A DNA stretch of 64,000 nt from UBA1351 sp963677885 (GCA_963677885.1 OY782500.1:2542001-2606000), one strand, 5' to 3'. Counted from the stretch's first letter, positions 41,582 through 51,803 are shown. Numbers and translations: made by a program. The notes: generated by a model not told the origin, from the letters alone.

Positions 41582-44341
41582 CTATTTGATTAAGATATAA
41601 TCCACTTCCAGTCCAGGATTGGTAAACTCCAATTGAAGTTCATACCAGCCCGCACTAAGCTCCACATTCATAACCTTTTGCTTGACCCAGTTTCCAAAAG
41701 TACCGTTCTGTTGTATGTTGGAAACCCTTAGATCGTTAAGTATAAGATTTACTGCAGACTGACCGGACGGAAAATAGTCATATCTCATTCGGATACTGAT
41801 ACTGTAAGTTCCCTCCTCTGCCACATAAAGCCATTTCTTAACATCGGTTGTTGTTTGTACCGTAATTGGCTGGCTGATTTCCAGTATTTCATTTTCCTCA
41901 TCAGGCTTTTCACCTGCAGGTATTTCCATACATTCCACTTCTTTAACAGGTCTTCCCATACAAGGGGCATCTAGAAGAAATCTGCAGATATTCATAGCAC
42001 TTTGCTGAAGAAGGGCTCTTGATAGGATACCTTGAGACAGGGCATCTTTAGTATCATCCTCAGCGCTGTTGACTTCAGCACCATAATTGGATACAACCAT
42101 ATAGACATCGTTTTGAGCTCTCACCATTGAGGAAACATGATTTCTTTTTGCCTCGCCACCTGTAATAGGGTCATTCATTTTGGCCCACCAGTCCGTCATA
42201 ACGATTCCCTCATACCCCCATTCTTTTCTAAGAACACTTGTATTTAGGTCATAGTTTGAAGCTGACCAGATGCCGTTAATTGGATTGTAGGCTGTCATAA
42301 TAGACTTGGCTCCACCTTCCTTAATCGCTATTTCAAAAGGTCGCAGGTGAATTTCTCTTAAGGCTCTTTCGGAAACAATTGAGTCTACATCTGACCTAAG
42401 GTGTTCCTGATCATTACAGGCAAAATGCTTAAGGGTTGCCTGGGCACCAGAAATACCGATTCCGCGAGTAATAGCTGCTGCCATTTTTCCAGTCAATAAA
42501 GGATCCTCGCTAAAATACTCGAAATTCCTTCCGTTTAGAGGATGTCTGTGAATATTCATCCCTGGACCAAGAAGGGTATCTACCTGGTTCATAATCAATT
42601 CCTGACCTTCAAACTTATATAAGTTTTCAACAAGTTCCGTATCCCAGCTACAGGCAAGCAAGGTTCCAATTGGGACTTGTATAGCCTCTTCACCGGAATC
42701 CATACGAATCCCTGACGGTCCATCAGCTGCACAGGCTACCGGAACACCTAAACTCTGGAGATGGTCACTGATACCACCAAAGGCTGCTGCAGTACCTGAT
42801 GTTACTTTTGGACTGGACATGCCTTCTCCCCGGACAATGACTTCCAGATCTTCATCTCTTAAGGAAGCTACAAATTCTTCCAGGCTTCTATGACCGTCCT
42901 TAACCTCTTGTAAATTAATTATTGCATCACTGTCATTATTAAGTTCGACAGGCATGCGTTCTAAAGTTCTTTCTACCATATCTATTCCAGCAATTGGAAC
43001 AGGTTCATATGCCACTTCATATCCACCTGTTTCCAGTCTTTTACCGACAGTCATTCTATCAAAGGCTGCTCTTGGCCTCATGACAGGTTCAAGCTGTTCA
43101 ACAAGTCTGGTTTCAGCCACACTAAATCCATCCCATACCTCCTTGTCCACTAATTTTGCATCACGGACATTGGAGCCAATATAGAACTTATAGGTTCCCT
43201 GACACAGGACATAGGCTGATGGATAACCGGTACGGCCATCTTCATCATAGGCTGACATCTGCTTGATAGGTAAGTCAATTTCGAGGATTTGAGACTGGCC
43301 GGGTTCCAAGGATTGGGTTTTATCAAAAGCTCCCAGTTGCCTGATTGGATGTTTCATTGCACCTTGAGGAACTTCATAATAGATTTGGACCACTTCTCTG
43401 CCGGCAAAATGGGAGCCGGTATTGGTCACTTTGACAGAAAACCTAATCCTGTCTTCCACCTGTTCAACCTGAATCACTTCCTGGTCAAAACCTGTAAAGG
43501 ATAAGCCAAAACCAAAGGGATACATAACCGCTTCCGGTTTAAAGGTCTCAAAATATCTATACCCTACGTATATGTCTTCTTCATAATAGTTCTTGTCGTC
43601 GTTGCCGAAATTCTTGTCAGATGGGTAGTCTGTCAGATTATAGGCAATGGTATCTGTCAGTCTCCCACTTGGGTGAACAAGACCAGTCAGGACATCAGCC
43701 AGTGCATTACCACCTTCCATCCCCCCATGCCATGCATAAAGGATGCTATTTATTGAATGCTTGTAGTCCCCTAGTGACCAGGACATGTCAATAATATTGG
43801 ATACATTGAGGGCCACAATAACCTGGTCAAAATAATCCGTAACCGACCTGATCATATCCTCTTCTGCTTCAGTCAAAAGGTAACTTCCCTCTGTATTATG
43901 GTTATCCTGTTCTTCACCAGCTGTTCTTCCAATAATAATGAGAGCCACGTCCGAAACCGCTCTCACGGAAGACATAAGTTTAGAATCCAAGGACATTTCT
44001 TTTTGAAACCATGGCTCTGCAGCCCATCCGCCGCCACCATTGTCAAAAGGATTCTCTTCTACAAAAACCTCATAGGCTTTGGCTAATTCATCGTTAATCC
44101 TAATTTGGCTGTTTCCTCGAAGACCATCGATGGCATTTACTTTATAAGGTACATGAACAGATCCTCCTGATCCGGTTCCTGAACGGTAATAATCAATCTG
44201 ACAACGTCCGAAAACCGCAAGATTTGTTCCCTGATTAAGAGGTAAAATCTGATCGTCATTTTTCAGCAAAACTATGCCTTCTGCTGCAGCTTTTCTTGAA
44301 TAAGAAGCAAAAGCTTCCATTAAATGATCTCTAGAGTTCAT
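41582..44341 (-). CDS. GH3 beta-glycosidase with reversed domain order
   Basis: 919 residues, no signal peptide. The GH3 C-terminal-type domain comes first (residues about 18-265: AEGIVLLKNDDQILPL...GYRYFETFKPEAVMYPFGFGLSF), then fibronectin-III-like strands, then the TIM-barrel domain (about 510-760) with the nucleophile D717 in GIVMTDWWAK. This order is known for rumen Butyrivibrio and Ruminococcus albus beta-glucosidases. Residues about 820-919 form a carbohydrate-binding-like beta-sandwich. Likely hydrolyses imported beta-glucosides or xylosides. Confidence 0.92.
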   Translation of the reverse strand: MNSRDHLMEAFASYSRKAAAEGIVLLKNDDQILPLNQGTNLAVFGRCQIDYYRSGTGSGGSVHVPYKVNAIDGLRGNSQIRINDELAKAYEVFVEENPFDNGGGGWAAEPWFQKEMSLDSKLMSSVRAVSDVALIIIGRTAGEEQDNHNTEGSYLLTEAEEDMIRSVTDYFDQVIVALNVSNIIDMSWSLGDYKHSINSILYAWHGGMEGGNALADVLTGLVHPSGRLTDTIAYNLTDYPSDKNFGNDDKNYYEEDIYVGYRYFETFKPEAVMYPFGFGLSFTGFDQEVIQVEQVEDRIRFSVKVTNTGSHFAGREVVQIYYEVPQGAMKHPIRQLGAFDKTQSLEPGQSQILEIDLPIKQMSAYDEDGRTGYPSAYVLCQGTYKFYIGSNVRDAKLVDKEVWDGFSVAETRLVEQLEPVMRPRAAFDRMTVGKRLETGGYEVAYEPVPIAGIDMVERTLERMPVELNNDSDAIINLQEVKDGHRSLEEFVASLRDEDLEVIVRGEGMSSPKVTSGTAAAFGGISDHLQSLGVPVACAADGPSGIRMDSGEEAIQVPIGTLLACSWDTELVENLYKFEGQELIMNQVDTLLGPGMNIHRHPLNGRNFEYFSEDPLLTGKMAAAITRGIGISGAQATLKHFACNDQEHLRSDVDSIVSERALREIHLRPFEIAIKEGGAKSIMTAYNPINGIWSASNYDLNTSVLRKEWGYEGIVMTDWWAKMNDPITGGEAKRNHVSSMVRAQNDVYMVVSNYGAEVNSAEDDTKDALSQGILSRALLQQSAMNICRFLLDAPCMGRPVKEVECMEIPAGEKPDEENEILEISQPITVQTTTDVKKWLYVAEEGTYSISIRMRYDYFPSGQSAVNLILNDLRVSNIQQNGTFGNWVKQKVMNVELSAGWYELQLEFTNPGLEVDYILIK

Positions 44342-44469
44342 TATAATTCTCCTATTTCTCTGATGACAAAGACAAAAAACTGCCTTAACTCCAATATAAT
44401 AGCACCTAGAGTTGATGTTGGCAAATATAAATATCTATTCTTAAAAAGGCCTTTACCCCTAACTGATAT

Positions 44470-45270
44470 CTATACGTAATCTTCTAATCTATATCCACCC
44501 TTAATAGGAATAAATCTTGATATATAAGGTCCGATAGCCTTTTCCGGGCACCCATAAATACACCGCATGCACATAAGACACTTGAAGCCAAATCTTGGCT
44601 TACCATCCTTTCCCTCTCTTATATTCCCAGAGGGACATTCACGAATACACTTGCCGCACTTACTACATTGGTTAGTGGCGTGAAGTTCCAATCCAAAAAG
44701 TTTGGCTGCCGGCTTTTCGGCTCTAGCCGCAAAAGACAGGACTCTTGCCTTCATCGGTATTTCCCGCTTATGTGTCTCCTGTCTCATAATAGAGTCTGCA
44801 CATCTATTGATGTCCTTTTTAGCCTCGTTAATAAGCTCTTGATTCATCTCCTTTGGAAAATTCATAATAAAGGTTAGGGGCATGGCAATGACTTCATTAG
44901 CAAAAAACGGTATGCCACATGCCTTAAGTTTTTTTACAAGGTCATATGTCACACTGTCATTGGCCCAGGTTTTATTGCAGCCTACTGCAATTAAACTGAC
45001 ACCTGAAAGATCATCCTTACATAAACTGTTTACAAGATTAATGACTTTTTGTGGCGGATTAAATCCATGAATGGAAAACATTAGGATAAGGTGCACATTT
45101 TCCTGCCTATGAAATATTTCCTGACCTCTTACATTCGGTAAACCTAAATTTATCATGTCTCCATCAGATATAGATAATAGGTCCTTCATTTCTTTAGCTA
45201 AAAACTCTGTATTACCAGTAGGGCTAAAATATATGATTTTAAATATTTGATCCTCATTGACTTGATTCAT
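44470..45270 (-). CDS. EFR1-type ferredoxin with flavodoxin-like N-terminus
   Basis: 266 residues from ATG 45270, with AAAGGA seven bases upstream; a longer frame overlaps far into the MerR gene. Flavodoxin-like FMN loop IIYFSPTGNTEFLAKEM at the start, then two 4Fe-4S motifs (CSKCGKCIRECPSG and CLMCMRCIYGCPEKA) in the last third. Probably an intracellular electron-transfer protein. It overlaps the TipAS-type regulator by 17 bases. Confidence 0.88.
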   Translation of the reverse strand: MNQVNEDQIFKIIYFSPTGNTEFLAKEMKDLLSISDGDMINLGLPNVRGQEIFHRQENVHLILMFSIHGFNPPQKVINLVNSLCKDDLSGVSLIAVGCNKTWANDSVTYDLVKKLKACGIPFFANEVIAMPLTFIMNFPKEMNQELINEAKKDINRCADSIMRQETHKREIPMKARVLSFAARAEKPAAKLFGLELHATNQCSKCGKCIRECPSGNIREGKDGKPRFGFKCLMCMRCIYGCPEKAIGPYISRFIPIKGGYRLEDYV

Positions 45271-46030
45271 GTTTATTCCTTTCCATATAAACCTGGATAG
45301 CTCGCTCCAAATAGGTTCGGGATTGTGTCTGCATCTCCCCAAATCCATCTGGCCATTGATCTCCATGGCTGTAAAACTCGTATAGTTTCATCAACATCCC
45401 TTCATCACCTTGGCTGTACTTGTCCATGAAGTCCCACCACTTACGGGCAAGCTCCTGTGCTTCTTGGCTTTCAGGAGCCAGGCCTCTAGCCTTCAAGTCC
45501 AACACCTTTTCCATACCAAGTCTAAACCAGTCCATCCCATGATCTGCCTTGTCATCGATTTCATAAACATGCTGAATCGTCTCAAGTAATTCATCATCTA
45601 AAAATTTGGTTACCCAATAATATTCATTGTTGTCATTGACCAGCTCCATCATCTTGGCATACTTTGACCAATCCACCATATTGTTTTCCTCAATATCCCT
45701 GCGAACCAGATTTATTGAAGTCAGTACTTTACTTGCTTTTGCTATTTCCTCCTGAATAATGGCTGACTGATTATCAAGAACTTTTATAACATCAGCTTCA
45801 TTGTCAACAGGAACCAGTCTCTTTCTGATATCTTCAAGAGACAGACCAAATTTTTTCATGGTAATTATCTGATGGAGAATCGCCAGATCCTGTTCATCGT
45901 AAAGTCTTCTTCCTGCCTCAGTCAGCGCAGAGGGTTTCAAAAGGTCTATGGAATCATAATACTGAAGGGTCCGAATACTTACATTTGCTTTCTTTGCTAA
46001 TTGACCAACAGTTAATCTATTTTTTTTCAT
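45254..46030 (-). CDS. MerR-family regulator with TipAS-like effector domain
   Basis: 258 residues from ATG 46030. HTH LTVGQLAKKANVSIRTLQYYDSIDLLKP in the first 40 residues, then a coiled coil and a helical C-terminal domain with TipAS-type segments (LARKWWDFMDKYSQGDEGM). TipAS domains bind thiopeptide-like or other antibiotics. It is preceded by a 19-base-spacer promoter with TAACGTAACG repeats, typical of MerR-activated promoters, and likely activates itself and the coupled EFR1 gene. Confidence 0.88.
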   Translation of the reverse strand: MKKNRLTVGQLAKKANVSIRTLQYYDSIDLLKPSALTEAGRRLYDEQDLAILHQIITMKKFGLSLEDIRKRLVPVDNEADVIKVLDNQSAIIQEEIAKASKVLTSINLVRRDIEENNMVDWSKYAKMMELVNDNNEYYWVTKFLDDELLETIQHVYEIDDKADHGMDWFRLGMEKVLDLKARGLAPESQEAQELARKWWDFMDKYSQGDEGMLMKLYEFYSHGDQWPDGFGEMQTQSRTYLERAIQVYMERNKHESSQ

Positions 46031-46049
46031 GATGCACCTCTCAATCTTT

Positions 46050-46080
46050 ATTATATATGACGACGTTACGTTACGTTCAA
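46050..46080 (-). promoter_or_regulatory. MerR-type promoter (19-base spacer)
   Basis: TTGAAC (46075-46080), 19-base spacer, TATAAT (46050-46055), minus strand. The spacer contains GTAACGTAACGTCG repeats. A 19-base spacer normally requires MerR-type DNA distortion for activity. Confidence 0.8.
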
Positions 46081-46157
46081 GCACTATTTTTCCTATAATA
46101 AAAGCCATGACTAATTTTTCGAGTCATGGCGTAGGAGTTTTAATAATTATTAAGGAT

Positions 46158-48467
46158 CTATCCTTCATGGAGCTGGTACTTGTATTCGATAGCATCTTCA
46201 AAGGATAATGGTTTACTGAAGTAATAGCCTTGTATCAAAGAGCATCCAAGATTTCCTATAAAACCCAGCTGGTCTAAGGTTTCAACACCTTCGACAACAA
46301 TTTCTGCACCAATTTCATCTGCGATCTCCATAAGTGCCTTAATGATAATCAGATTAACTTTTTCATGCATAATCTTATCAACAAAGGCCTTATCAATTTT
46401 TATCTGGCTGGTTCTTATTTCCCTAATATAACTTAAGGATGAATAGCCTGTACCAAAATCATCCAGAGAAACTCCAAATCCTCCCTGTCTTAATAGATCA
46501 GTAACATGCTTGCCTGACTGAAGCGATTCAATCATGGTACTTTCGGTAAGTTCCACACAAATATCCTGTGGATGGCAACCTTCCTCATGTACTATCTCCA
46601 TCAACTTTTTAGCAAAGGACTCATGGCTAAAGTGGATAGCTGATATATTGATGGCTACTTTGGTGTTTGATCCGTACAAATTATTGTAGTTTTTGATAAA
46701 TCTACATGATTCCCGGATAACCCACTCCTCAACATCAACAATCTTACCCATCTGCTCAAGATTTTGGATCAGCTTTATTGGTGAGACCATACCCAGATCT
46801 TTATGCTTCCACCGGATTAAAGCTTCGAACTCATGAACAATTCCATTCCTTGAATCTATAACCGGCTGAAAGTTAAGGTAAAAGTCCTTATGTGTTATAG
46901 CGTCCATAATAGCGTGTTTAAAGTTTATGTCTTCCTGAACATCCTTGATGAAACGTTTATCATATATAAGCCAATTCTGCTTACCGAGATTAGAGACCAA
47001 AATACGATTGAGGGTAGTGTTTAACATACTGAGAATAGATCTTCCATCTTGCTGATTATCAAGATCATCGACAATCCCCATAATGATATCAAGCTTCATT
47101 AATTGGTTATGAATGAAGTGGTTTTCACTAAAGATTTCATTGATCATGGATGTACATTCATTAACACTTGTTGCTGACTGGTCAATAGCCATAATAAACT
47201 CATCGATTGACATTCGAGACAGGATCTCAAAACGATCAGCATTTACGTTGAGATTATCAATGGTCTTTACGATAACTTTATTGATTTCATTTTCACCAAA
47301 TACATCCTGCAAAAGTCTAAAATCTCTGATTTTTATGGCAACAAATGTATAAGCATGCCCCAAACCTTCTCCATTAATAAGTTCTTCCATTATCCTCAAA
47401 CCCTGTTTTCGATTGGGGAGGCCTGTTAGCTGGTCATACAAATCTCTTTTATCCCTCTCTTTTTCTCTCATATTCGAATAGACTAAGAGAATAAGCATAA
47501 CCAAACCTATCGATAATACAAAAATACTTATGGTATATAATAAACGAATACTTTCATTATTGATTTCATTAGAGTCCTTAAAAGTCAGAAAAGTAATATC
47601 CTGTCCCTCTTTCTGATAGGTGTTAACGATAAACTCTCTGGAATCTATTGATACTGTAAATTTCCCGGCGTCTTCTAAAATAAATTTTTCCAGTCCAGTG
47701 ATGTCTGAATCCTTTAATTGAACAAAGTCATCAATACTGCCTCTACTGTCTGCAATAATCCAACCGTCATCATGAATCATCATCCGAAACTCTGATTGAT
47801 CTTCAATGGTTTTATCCAGCATATCGTTCATGGTTACCTGTTTGACATCAATACCAATAACACCCTTCAACTGACCGGATTCATCATATATGGCTTTCAC
47901 ATTGCTGATAATGTAGCGGCTGATGGCCACATCATAATATGGCGGCGTACTTACTACCTTTCCCCCTGCATCGACGGCTATCTGATACCAATTCCTATTC
48001 CTGGTATCATAGTTATTGACTGCCATAATTGATTCGGGCCATTGAATATAACCACCATTCACTTCTACCCCCATATATACATATAGAGCTTCTGGATGAT
48101 GGAGCCCGTAAGTATTAAAAACTTCATATATTTCTGTTTCGATACCACCATTTTTTGAAGGTGTCATTATTTGAATCTCTTTATCAAAATAGCTTGTTAC
48201 ACTAGCATCCGCCTGGTGGATAAGCTCGGAGTTGGCAAATGTATCAATATCCTTGGCAACATCCTCATAAAACTGGTCGATTGCATTTGCTACAATTCTC
48301 ATTTCACGGTCCGATGACTCATAATAAGTATCTCTAGCAATCCTGTTCAGGGCAAAGACAGTATAGAGAATAACCATCAAAAGCAATAAGGCCAAGGCGA
48401 GTATAACCTGACCACGAAATCCCGGTATGTTTAATTTATGTGTATTATTTGTACTTTTTCTTTTCAA
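46158..48467 (-). CDS. dCache-GGDEF(degenerate)-EAL cyclic-di-GMP phosphodiesterase
   Basis: 769 residues, starting at TTG 48467 with AGGAGG seven bases upstream. N-terminal membrane helix near 22-40, dCache sensor outside the membrane, second helix near 305-330, then GGDEF domain with SIDEF in place of GGDEF (inactive) and EAL domain with EALIRW, AINIS, ELTES, DDFGTGYSSL and EGVET intact. It should degrade cyclic-di-GMP in response to an extracellular ligand. Confidence 0.9.
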   Translation of the reverse strand: MKRKSTNNTHKLNIPGFRGQVILALALLLLMVILYTVFALNRIARDTYYESSDREMRIVANAIDQFYEDVAKDIDTFANSELIHQADASVTSYFDKEIQIMTPSKNGGIETEIYEVFNTYGLHHPEALYVYMGVEVNGGYIQWPESIMAVNNYDTRNRNWYQIAVDAGGKVVSTPPYYDVAISRYIISNVKAIYDESGQLKGVIGIDVKQVTMNDMLDKTIEDQSEFRMMIHDDGWIIADSRGSIDDFVQLKDSDITGLEKFILEDAGKFTVSIDSREFIVNTYQKEGQDITFLTFKDSNEINNESIRLLYTISIFVLSIGLVMLILLVYSNMREKERDKRDLYDQLTGLPNRKQGLRIMEELINGEGLGHAYTFVAIKIRDFRLLQDVFGENEINKVIVKTIDNLNVNADRFEILSRMSIDEFIMAIDQSATSVNECTSMINEIFSENHFIHNQLMKLDIIMGIVDDLDNQQDGRSILSMLNTTLNRILVSNLGKQNWLIYDKRFIKDVQEDINFKHAIMDAITHKDFYLNFQPVIDSRNGIVHEFEALIRWKHKDLGMVSPIKLIQNLEQMGKIVDVEEWVIRESCRFIKNYNNLYGSNTKVAINISAIHFSHESFAKKLMEIVHEEGCHPQDICVELTESTMIESLQSGKHVTDLLRQGGFGVSLDDFGTGYSSLSYIREIRTSQIKIDKAFVDKIMHEKVNLIIIKALMEIADEIGAEIVVEGVETLDQLGFIGNLGCSLIQGYYFSKPLSFEDAIEYKYQLHEG

Positions 48468-48578
48468 TGGTAAGCCTCCTGCCTGCCACTCTCCCTATAT
48501 GTAAGAATACTACAATTATTTCTTTTTATCTAGTCATCTCTTATCGGTAAGTAGACAAGATTTATCCGCCCATCAAAA

Positions 48579-48620
48579 AACCTCCAAATATTAGGTCTTA
48601 AACTCTAATATTTGGAGGTT
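48579..48620. terminator. Bidirectional terminator at the end of the GH105 operon
   Basis: AACCTCCAAATATTAG and CTAATATTTGGAGGTT, perfect 16-bp arms flanked by A and T runs, 11 bases from the GH105 stop codon. Confidence 0.92.
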
Positions 48621-48630
48621 ATATATCTTT

Positions 48631-49725
48631 TTACATTTTCCTGTATTCATCTAAAAATAAAATCGCCAGGGCCTGGCCATAAGGCATTGGACGTATCTCG
48701 ATTTCCTTGTAGAAATCTCTTGATTCTCTTCCCATGGCAGTTCCGTAGGATACTTGATTCATAATACCCTGATCATCGATATAGTTTAGGATAGGAGCAA
48801 TTGCTTTTTCAGCACTTGCTCTATAGGATTCATCCAGTATACCGGCTTCAATACCACGAAAGATTCCATAGGCAAAGCCGCAGGTTGCGCTGGCTTCTAC
48901 ATAAGAGCTTGGATCATCGACGATAGTATGCCACATCCCATTGTCGTTCTGGTACTTGACCAGACTTTCCACTTGAGATGTAAGGACCTCTTTCAAGTAG
49001 GTTTTCATACTTTCATCACAAGATATTAGACTGACAAATTCAGGGATAACCATGGTAATCCAGCAATTACCTCTTCCCCAGAACACTTGTGTAAAATTAT
49101 GGTTGCCTTTAAAGGTCCATCCATGATAAAAAAGTCCCGAGTCCCTGTCCTGAAGATATTTGATGTGAAGGAGGAACTGGTAAATCGATTCCTGGATATA
49201 GGATTCCTTCTTCAGGATTCGTCCCATATTTGCTAAAAACAGGACAGTCATAAACAAGGTGTCATCCCATAGCTCCTCTTCATTCACCGTATCAGAGGTT
49301 TTATGTTGAAATCCTCCCCCTGATGTTCTAGGAAACTGGTCCATAATCCAGGCAGCTGTTTCCATACAGGGTTTCATATATTTTTCATCGCCGGTATACT
49401 CAGCCAAAAAAGATAGGGCCAAAAATGGGGCAATGGTATTAACATTAAGGGAGGGAAATCCAATAGACAACTGTCGGTCATAATACTTTTCCAGGACCTG
49501 TAAATACTCCTGGTCCTGAGTTCGCTCATAAAGCTTCCAAATACCATAAAGGCCTACACCCTGTGGCCATTCCCAATATTGATATTTGGAAATATCATCA
49601 CCGGCTAAATTGTTGGTCTTCATGTTTTCCATAAAAATTGTATCATCTACATAGAGAATATCATAAAAAGCCTTCAGCAAAAGATCTAACTTGGCATCGA
49701 CTTTTTCCATTGTTACTAAGCTCAT
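48631..49725 (-). CDS. GH105-type unsaturated (rhamno)galacturonyl hydrolase
   Basis: 364 residues from ATG 49725, with AAGGAG eight bases upstream; a GTG nine bases earlier is less likely. (Alpha/alpha)6-barrel motifs: LWDDTLFMTVLFLANMG with the catalytic Asp, FWGRGNCWITMVIPE, and MWHTIVDDPSSYVEASATCGFAYG. YteR/YesR relatives hydrolyse unsaturated galacturonyl units released by pectin lyases. It is the last gene of the operon after the Opp-type ATPase, so the transporter probably imports such oligosaccharides. No signal peptide. Confidence 0.88.
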   Translation of the reverse strand: MSLVTMEKVDAKLDLLLKAFYDILYVDDTIFMENMKTNNLAGDDISKYQYWEWPQGVGLYGIWKLYERTQDQEYLQVLEKYYDRQLSIGFPSLNVNTIAPFLALSFLAEYTGDEKYMKPCMETAAWIMDQFPRTSGGGFQHKTSDTVNEEELWDDTLFMTVLFLANMGRILKKESYIQESIYQFLLHIKYLQDRDSGLFYHGWTFKGNHNFTQVFWGRGNCWITMVIPEFVSLISCDESMKTYLKEVLTSQVESLVKYQNDNGMWHTIVDDPSSYVEASATCGFAYGIFRGIEAGILDESYRASAEKAIAPILNYIDDQGIMNQVSYGTAMGRESRDFYKEIEIRPMPYGQALAILFLDEYRKM

Positions 49726-49739
49726 ACCAGTCACTCCTT

Positions 49740-50771
49740 TCAGCTGTGAACCAATTCACTTTCCTTTGCTTCCATTGACAGGTCAAGTATGCTTTTCAGT
49801 TCTAATTGGCCGGCAAAATGGCAGGCCACATAGTGGTCCGGTTGGACTTCCTTAAGGTCAGGCTCTTTGGTTTTACACACTTCCTGGCAATATTGACATC
49901 TTGTATGGAAATAACATCCTGTCGGAGGATCCGCCGGATTGGGAATTTCACCTTCCAACTGAATCCTTTCTATCTTAAGCTCCGGATCAGCGATAGGAAC
50001 GGCTGATAAGAGGGCTTCTGTGTATGGATGAAGAACGGATTCAAACAAATCCTTGGTCGCTGCAAACTCAACCATTTTACCAAGGTACATAACCCCCACT
50101 CTGTCGGAGATATATTCAACAACCGACAGGTCATGACTAATAAAAAGATAGGTTAGGTTCATATCGTTTTGCAGCTCTTTTAAAAGGTTGATAACCTGGG
50201 CCTGTATGGAAACATCAAGTGCGGATACGGCTTCATCACAGACAATAATCTCGGGATTGAGGATTAGGGCCCTTGCGATACCGATTCTCTGTCTCTGGCC
50301 TCCTGAAAAAGCATGGGGGTATCTCTTCAAATATGAGACATTAAGGCCTACTTTTGCTGCAATATTTTTGACTTTCTCTTCGACTTCGGTCTTGGACATT
50401 TTTGGATAATTGGCCAGTAGTGGTTCTTTGATAATATCAAAAACGGTCATTCTTGGATCCAAGGATGAGTAAGGATTTTGAAATATCATCTGAACTTCCT
50501 TACGGGTCTTTTTCAAGGCCTTTTTATCCATTTTCAGGAAATCGACACTTTCATTATCTGAATTGGTATAGAGAACTTCTCCTTCTGTAGCATCTATAGC
50601 CCTAACGATACATCTGCCAAGAGTTGTTTTGCCACACCCTGACTCACCAACAATACCAATGGTTTCCCCTTGATATACATCAAAACTTACATCGCTGAGG
50701 GCATGAACAACAACACCTTTGGAGGGAAAGTCCTTGGTTAGATTTCTGACTTCCAATATTTTTCTATTCAT
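49740..50771 (-). CDS. Opp-type ABC transporter ATPase (OppF-like)
   Basis: 343 residues. Walker A GESGCGKTT, signature SGGQRQRIG, Walker B IIVCDEAVSALD. C-terminal Cys-rich segment CYFHTRCQYCQEVC is the Opp/Dpp ATPase iron-sulfur-type tail. It overlaps the OppD-like gene by eight bases. Functions in an oligosaccharide or peptide importer with the genes upstream. Confidence 0.94.
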   Translation of the reverse strand: MNRKILEVRNLTKDFPSKGVVVHALSDVSFDVYQGETIGIVGESGCGKTTLGRCIVRAIDATEGEVLYTNSDNESVDFLKMDKKALKKTRKEVQMIFQNPYSSLDPRMTVFDIIKEPLLANYPKMSKTEVEEKVKNIAAKVGLNVSYLKRYPHAFSGGQRQRIGIARALILNPEIIVCDEAVSALDVSIQAQVINLLKELQNDMNLTYLFISHDLSVVEYISDRVGVMYLGKMVEFAATKDLFESVLHPYTEALLSAVPIADPELKIERIQLEGEIPNPADPPTGCYFHTRCQYCQEVCKTKEPDLKEVQPDHYVACHFAGQLELKSILDLSMEAKESELVHS

Positions 50772-51777
50772 GGTTCTCTACCTCCTTAAAGGCATGATAA
50801 CATGCAACCATATGGCCATCTCCCAGGTCTTTTAGTTCAGGATGCTCTATGTTACACACTCCTTCAATTCTTTTATGACAGCGTTCGTAAAAACCGCAGC
50901 CTTTTGGAAGATTCAAGGCCAGAGGTACCGTTCCTTCAATAGAGAAAAGTTTTTCCTCTGTTGATGTTCCGATTTTATGAACTGAACCGATCAGGCCTTG
51001 TGTATAGGGATGCTTGGGCGCCTTATAAAGGGCTTTTACCGGTGCCATCTCAACGATTTTACCTAGATACATAACAGCAACCCGGTCACACATTTTAGCA
51101 ACCGTACCAAGGTCATGGGTGATAAAGAGGATAGACATATCCATATCCTTTTTAAGGCTGTTCATCAGGTCCAGAATCTGGGCTTGAATGGTTACATCCA
51201 GGGCAGTTGTCGGTTCATCTGCTATAAGAAGTTTTGGGTTACAGACCAGTGACATGGCAATGAGGGCTCTTTGGAGCATACCGCCTGAAAATTCATGGGG
51301 ATACTGGTCATAACGCTTTTCGGCATTGGCTATCCCAACCTTCTTCATCATCTCAATGGATATAGCTTTGGATTTTACCTTATCCTTGGTGATGTGAAGT
51401 CTGGTACTTTCATTGATCTGGTTACCAATCGTATATAGAGGTGAAAAAGCAACCAAAGGTTCCTGAAATATCATGGAAATCTGCTTTCCACGGATATCAC
51501 GAATTTCTTTTCCCTTTCTCAGAAGGGTCAAGATATCTTTGACCACCTCATCCTTGGTTTCAAAAATGATTTGACCGGAAGTCTGACATTTTTTTTCGTT
51601 AATTCCAAGGATGGCTTTGCTGGTCAAACTTTTTCCACATCCGGATTCACCAACCAGACCAAGTGTCTCGTTCTTTTTTATATGAAGATTGACACCTCTG
51701 ACGACGGTCAGTGTACCTTCGTCAATGGGTATATCAATCTTTAAATCTTTTAACTCAAGAATCGTATCTTTATTCAT
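50764..51777 (-). CDS. Opp-type ABC transporter ATPase (OppD-like)
   Basis: 337 residues. Walker A GESGCGKSL, signature SGGMLQRAL, Walker B LLIADEPTTALD, and the C-terminal CGFYERCHKRIEGVC tail. It forms a heterodimer with the OppF-like protein. GAGGT precedes the ATG. Confidence 0.94.
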   Translation of the reverse strand: MNKDTILELKDLKIDIPIDEGTLTVVRGVNLHIKKNETLGLVGESGCGKSLTSKAILGINEKKCQTSGQIIFETKDEVVKDILTLLRKGKEIRDIRGKQISMIFQEPLVAFSPLYTIGNQINESTRLHITKDKVKSKAISIEMMKKVGIANAEKRYDQYPHEFSGGMLQRALIAMSLVCNPKLLIADEPTTALDVTIQAQILDLMNSLKKDMDMSILFITHDLGTVAKMCDRVAVMYLGKIVEMAPVKALYKAPKHPYTQGLIGSVHKIGTSTEEKLFSIEGTVPLALNLPKGCGFYERCHKRIEGVCNIEHPELKDLGDGHMVACYHAFKEVENHE

Positions 51778-51803
51778 AAACTACCTCTTTCAACATGATC
51801 TGA

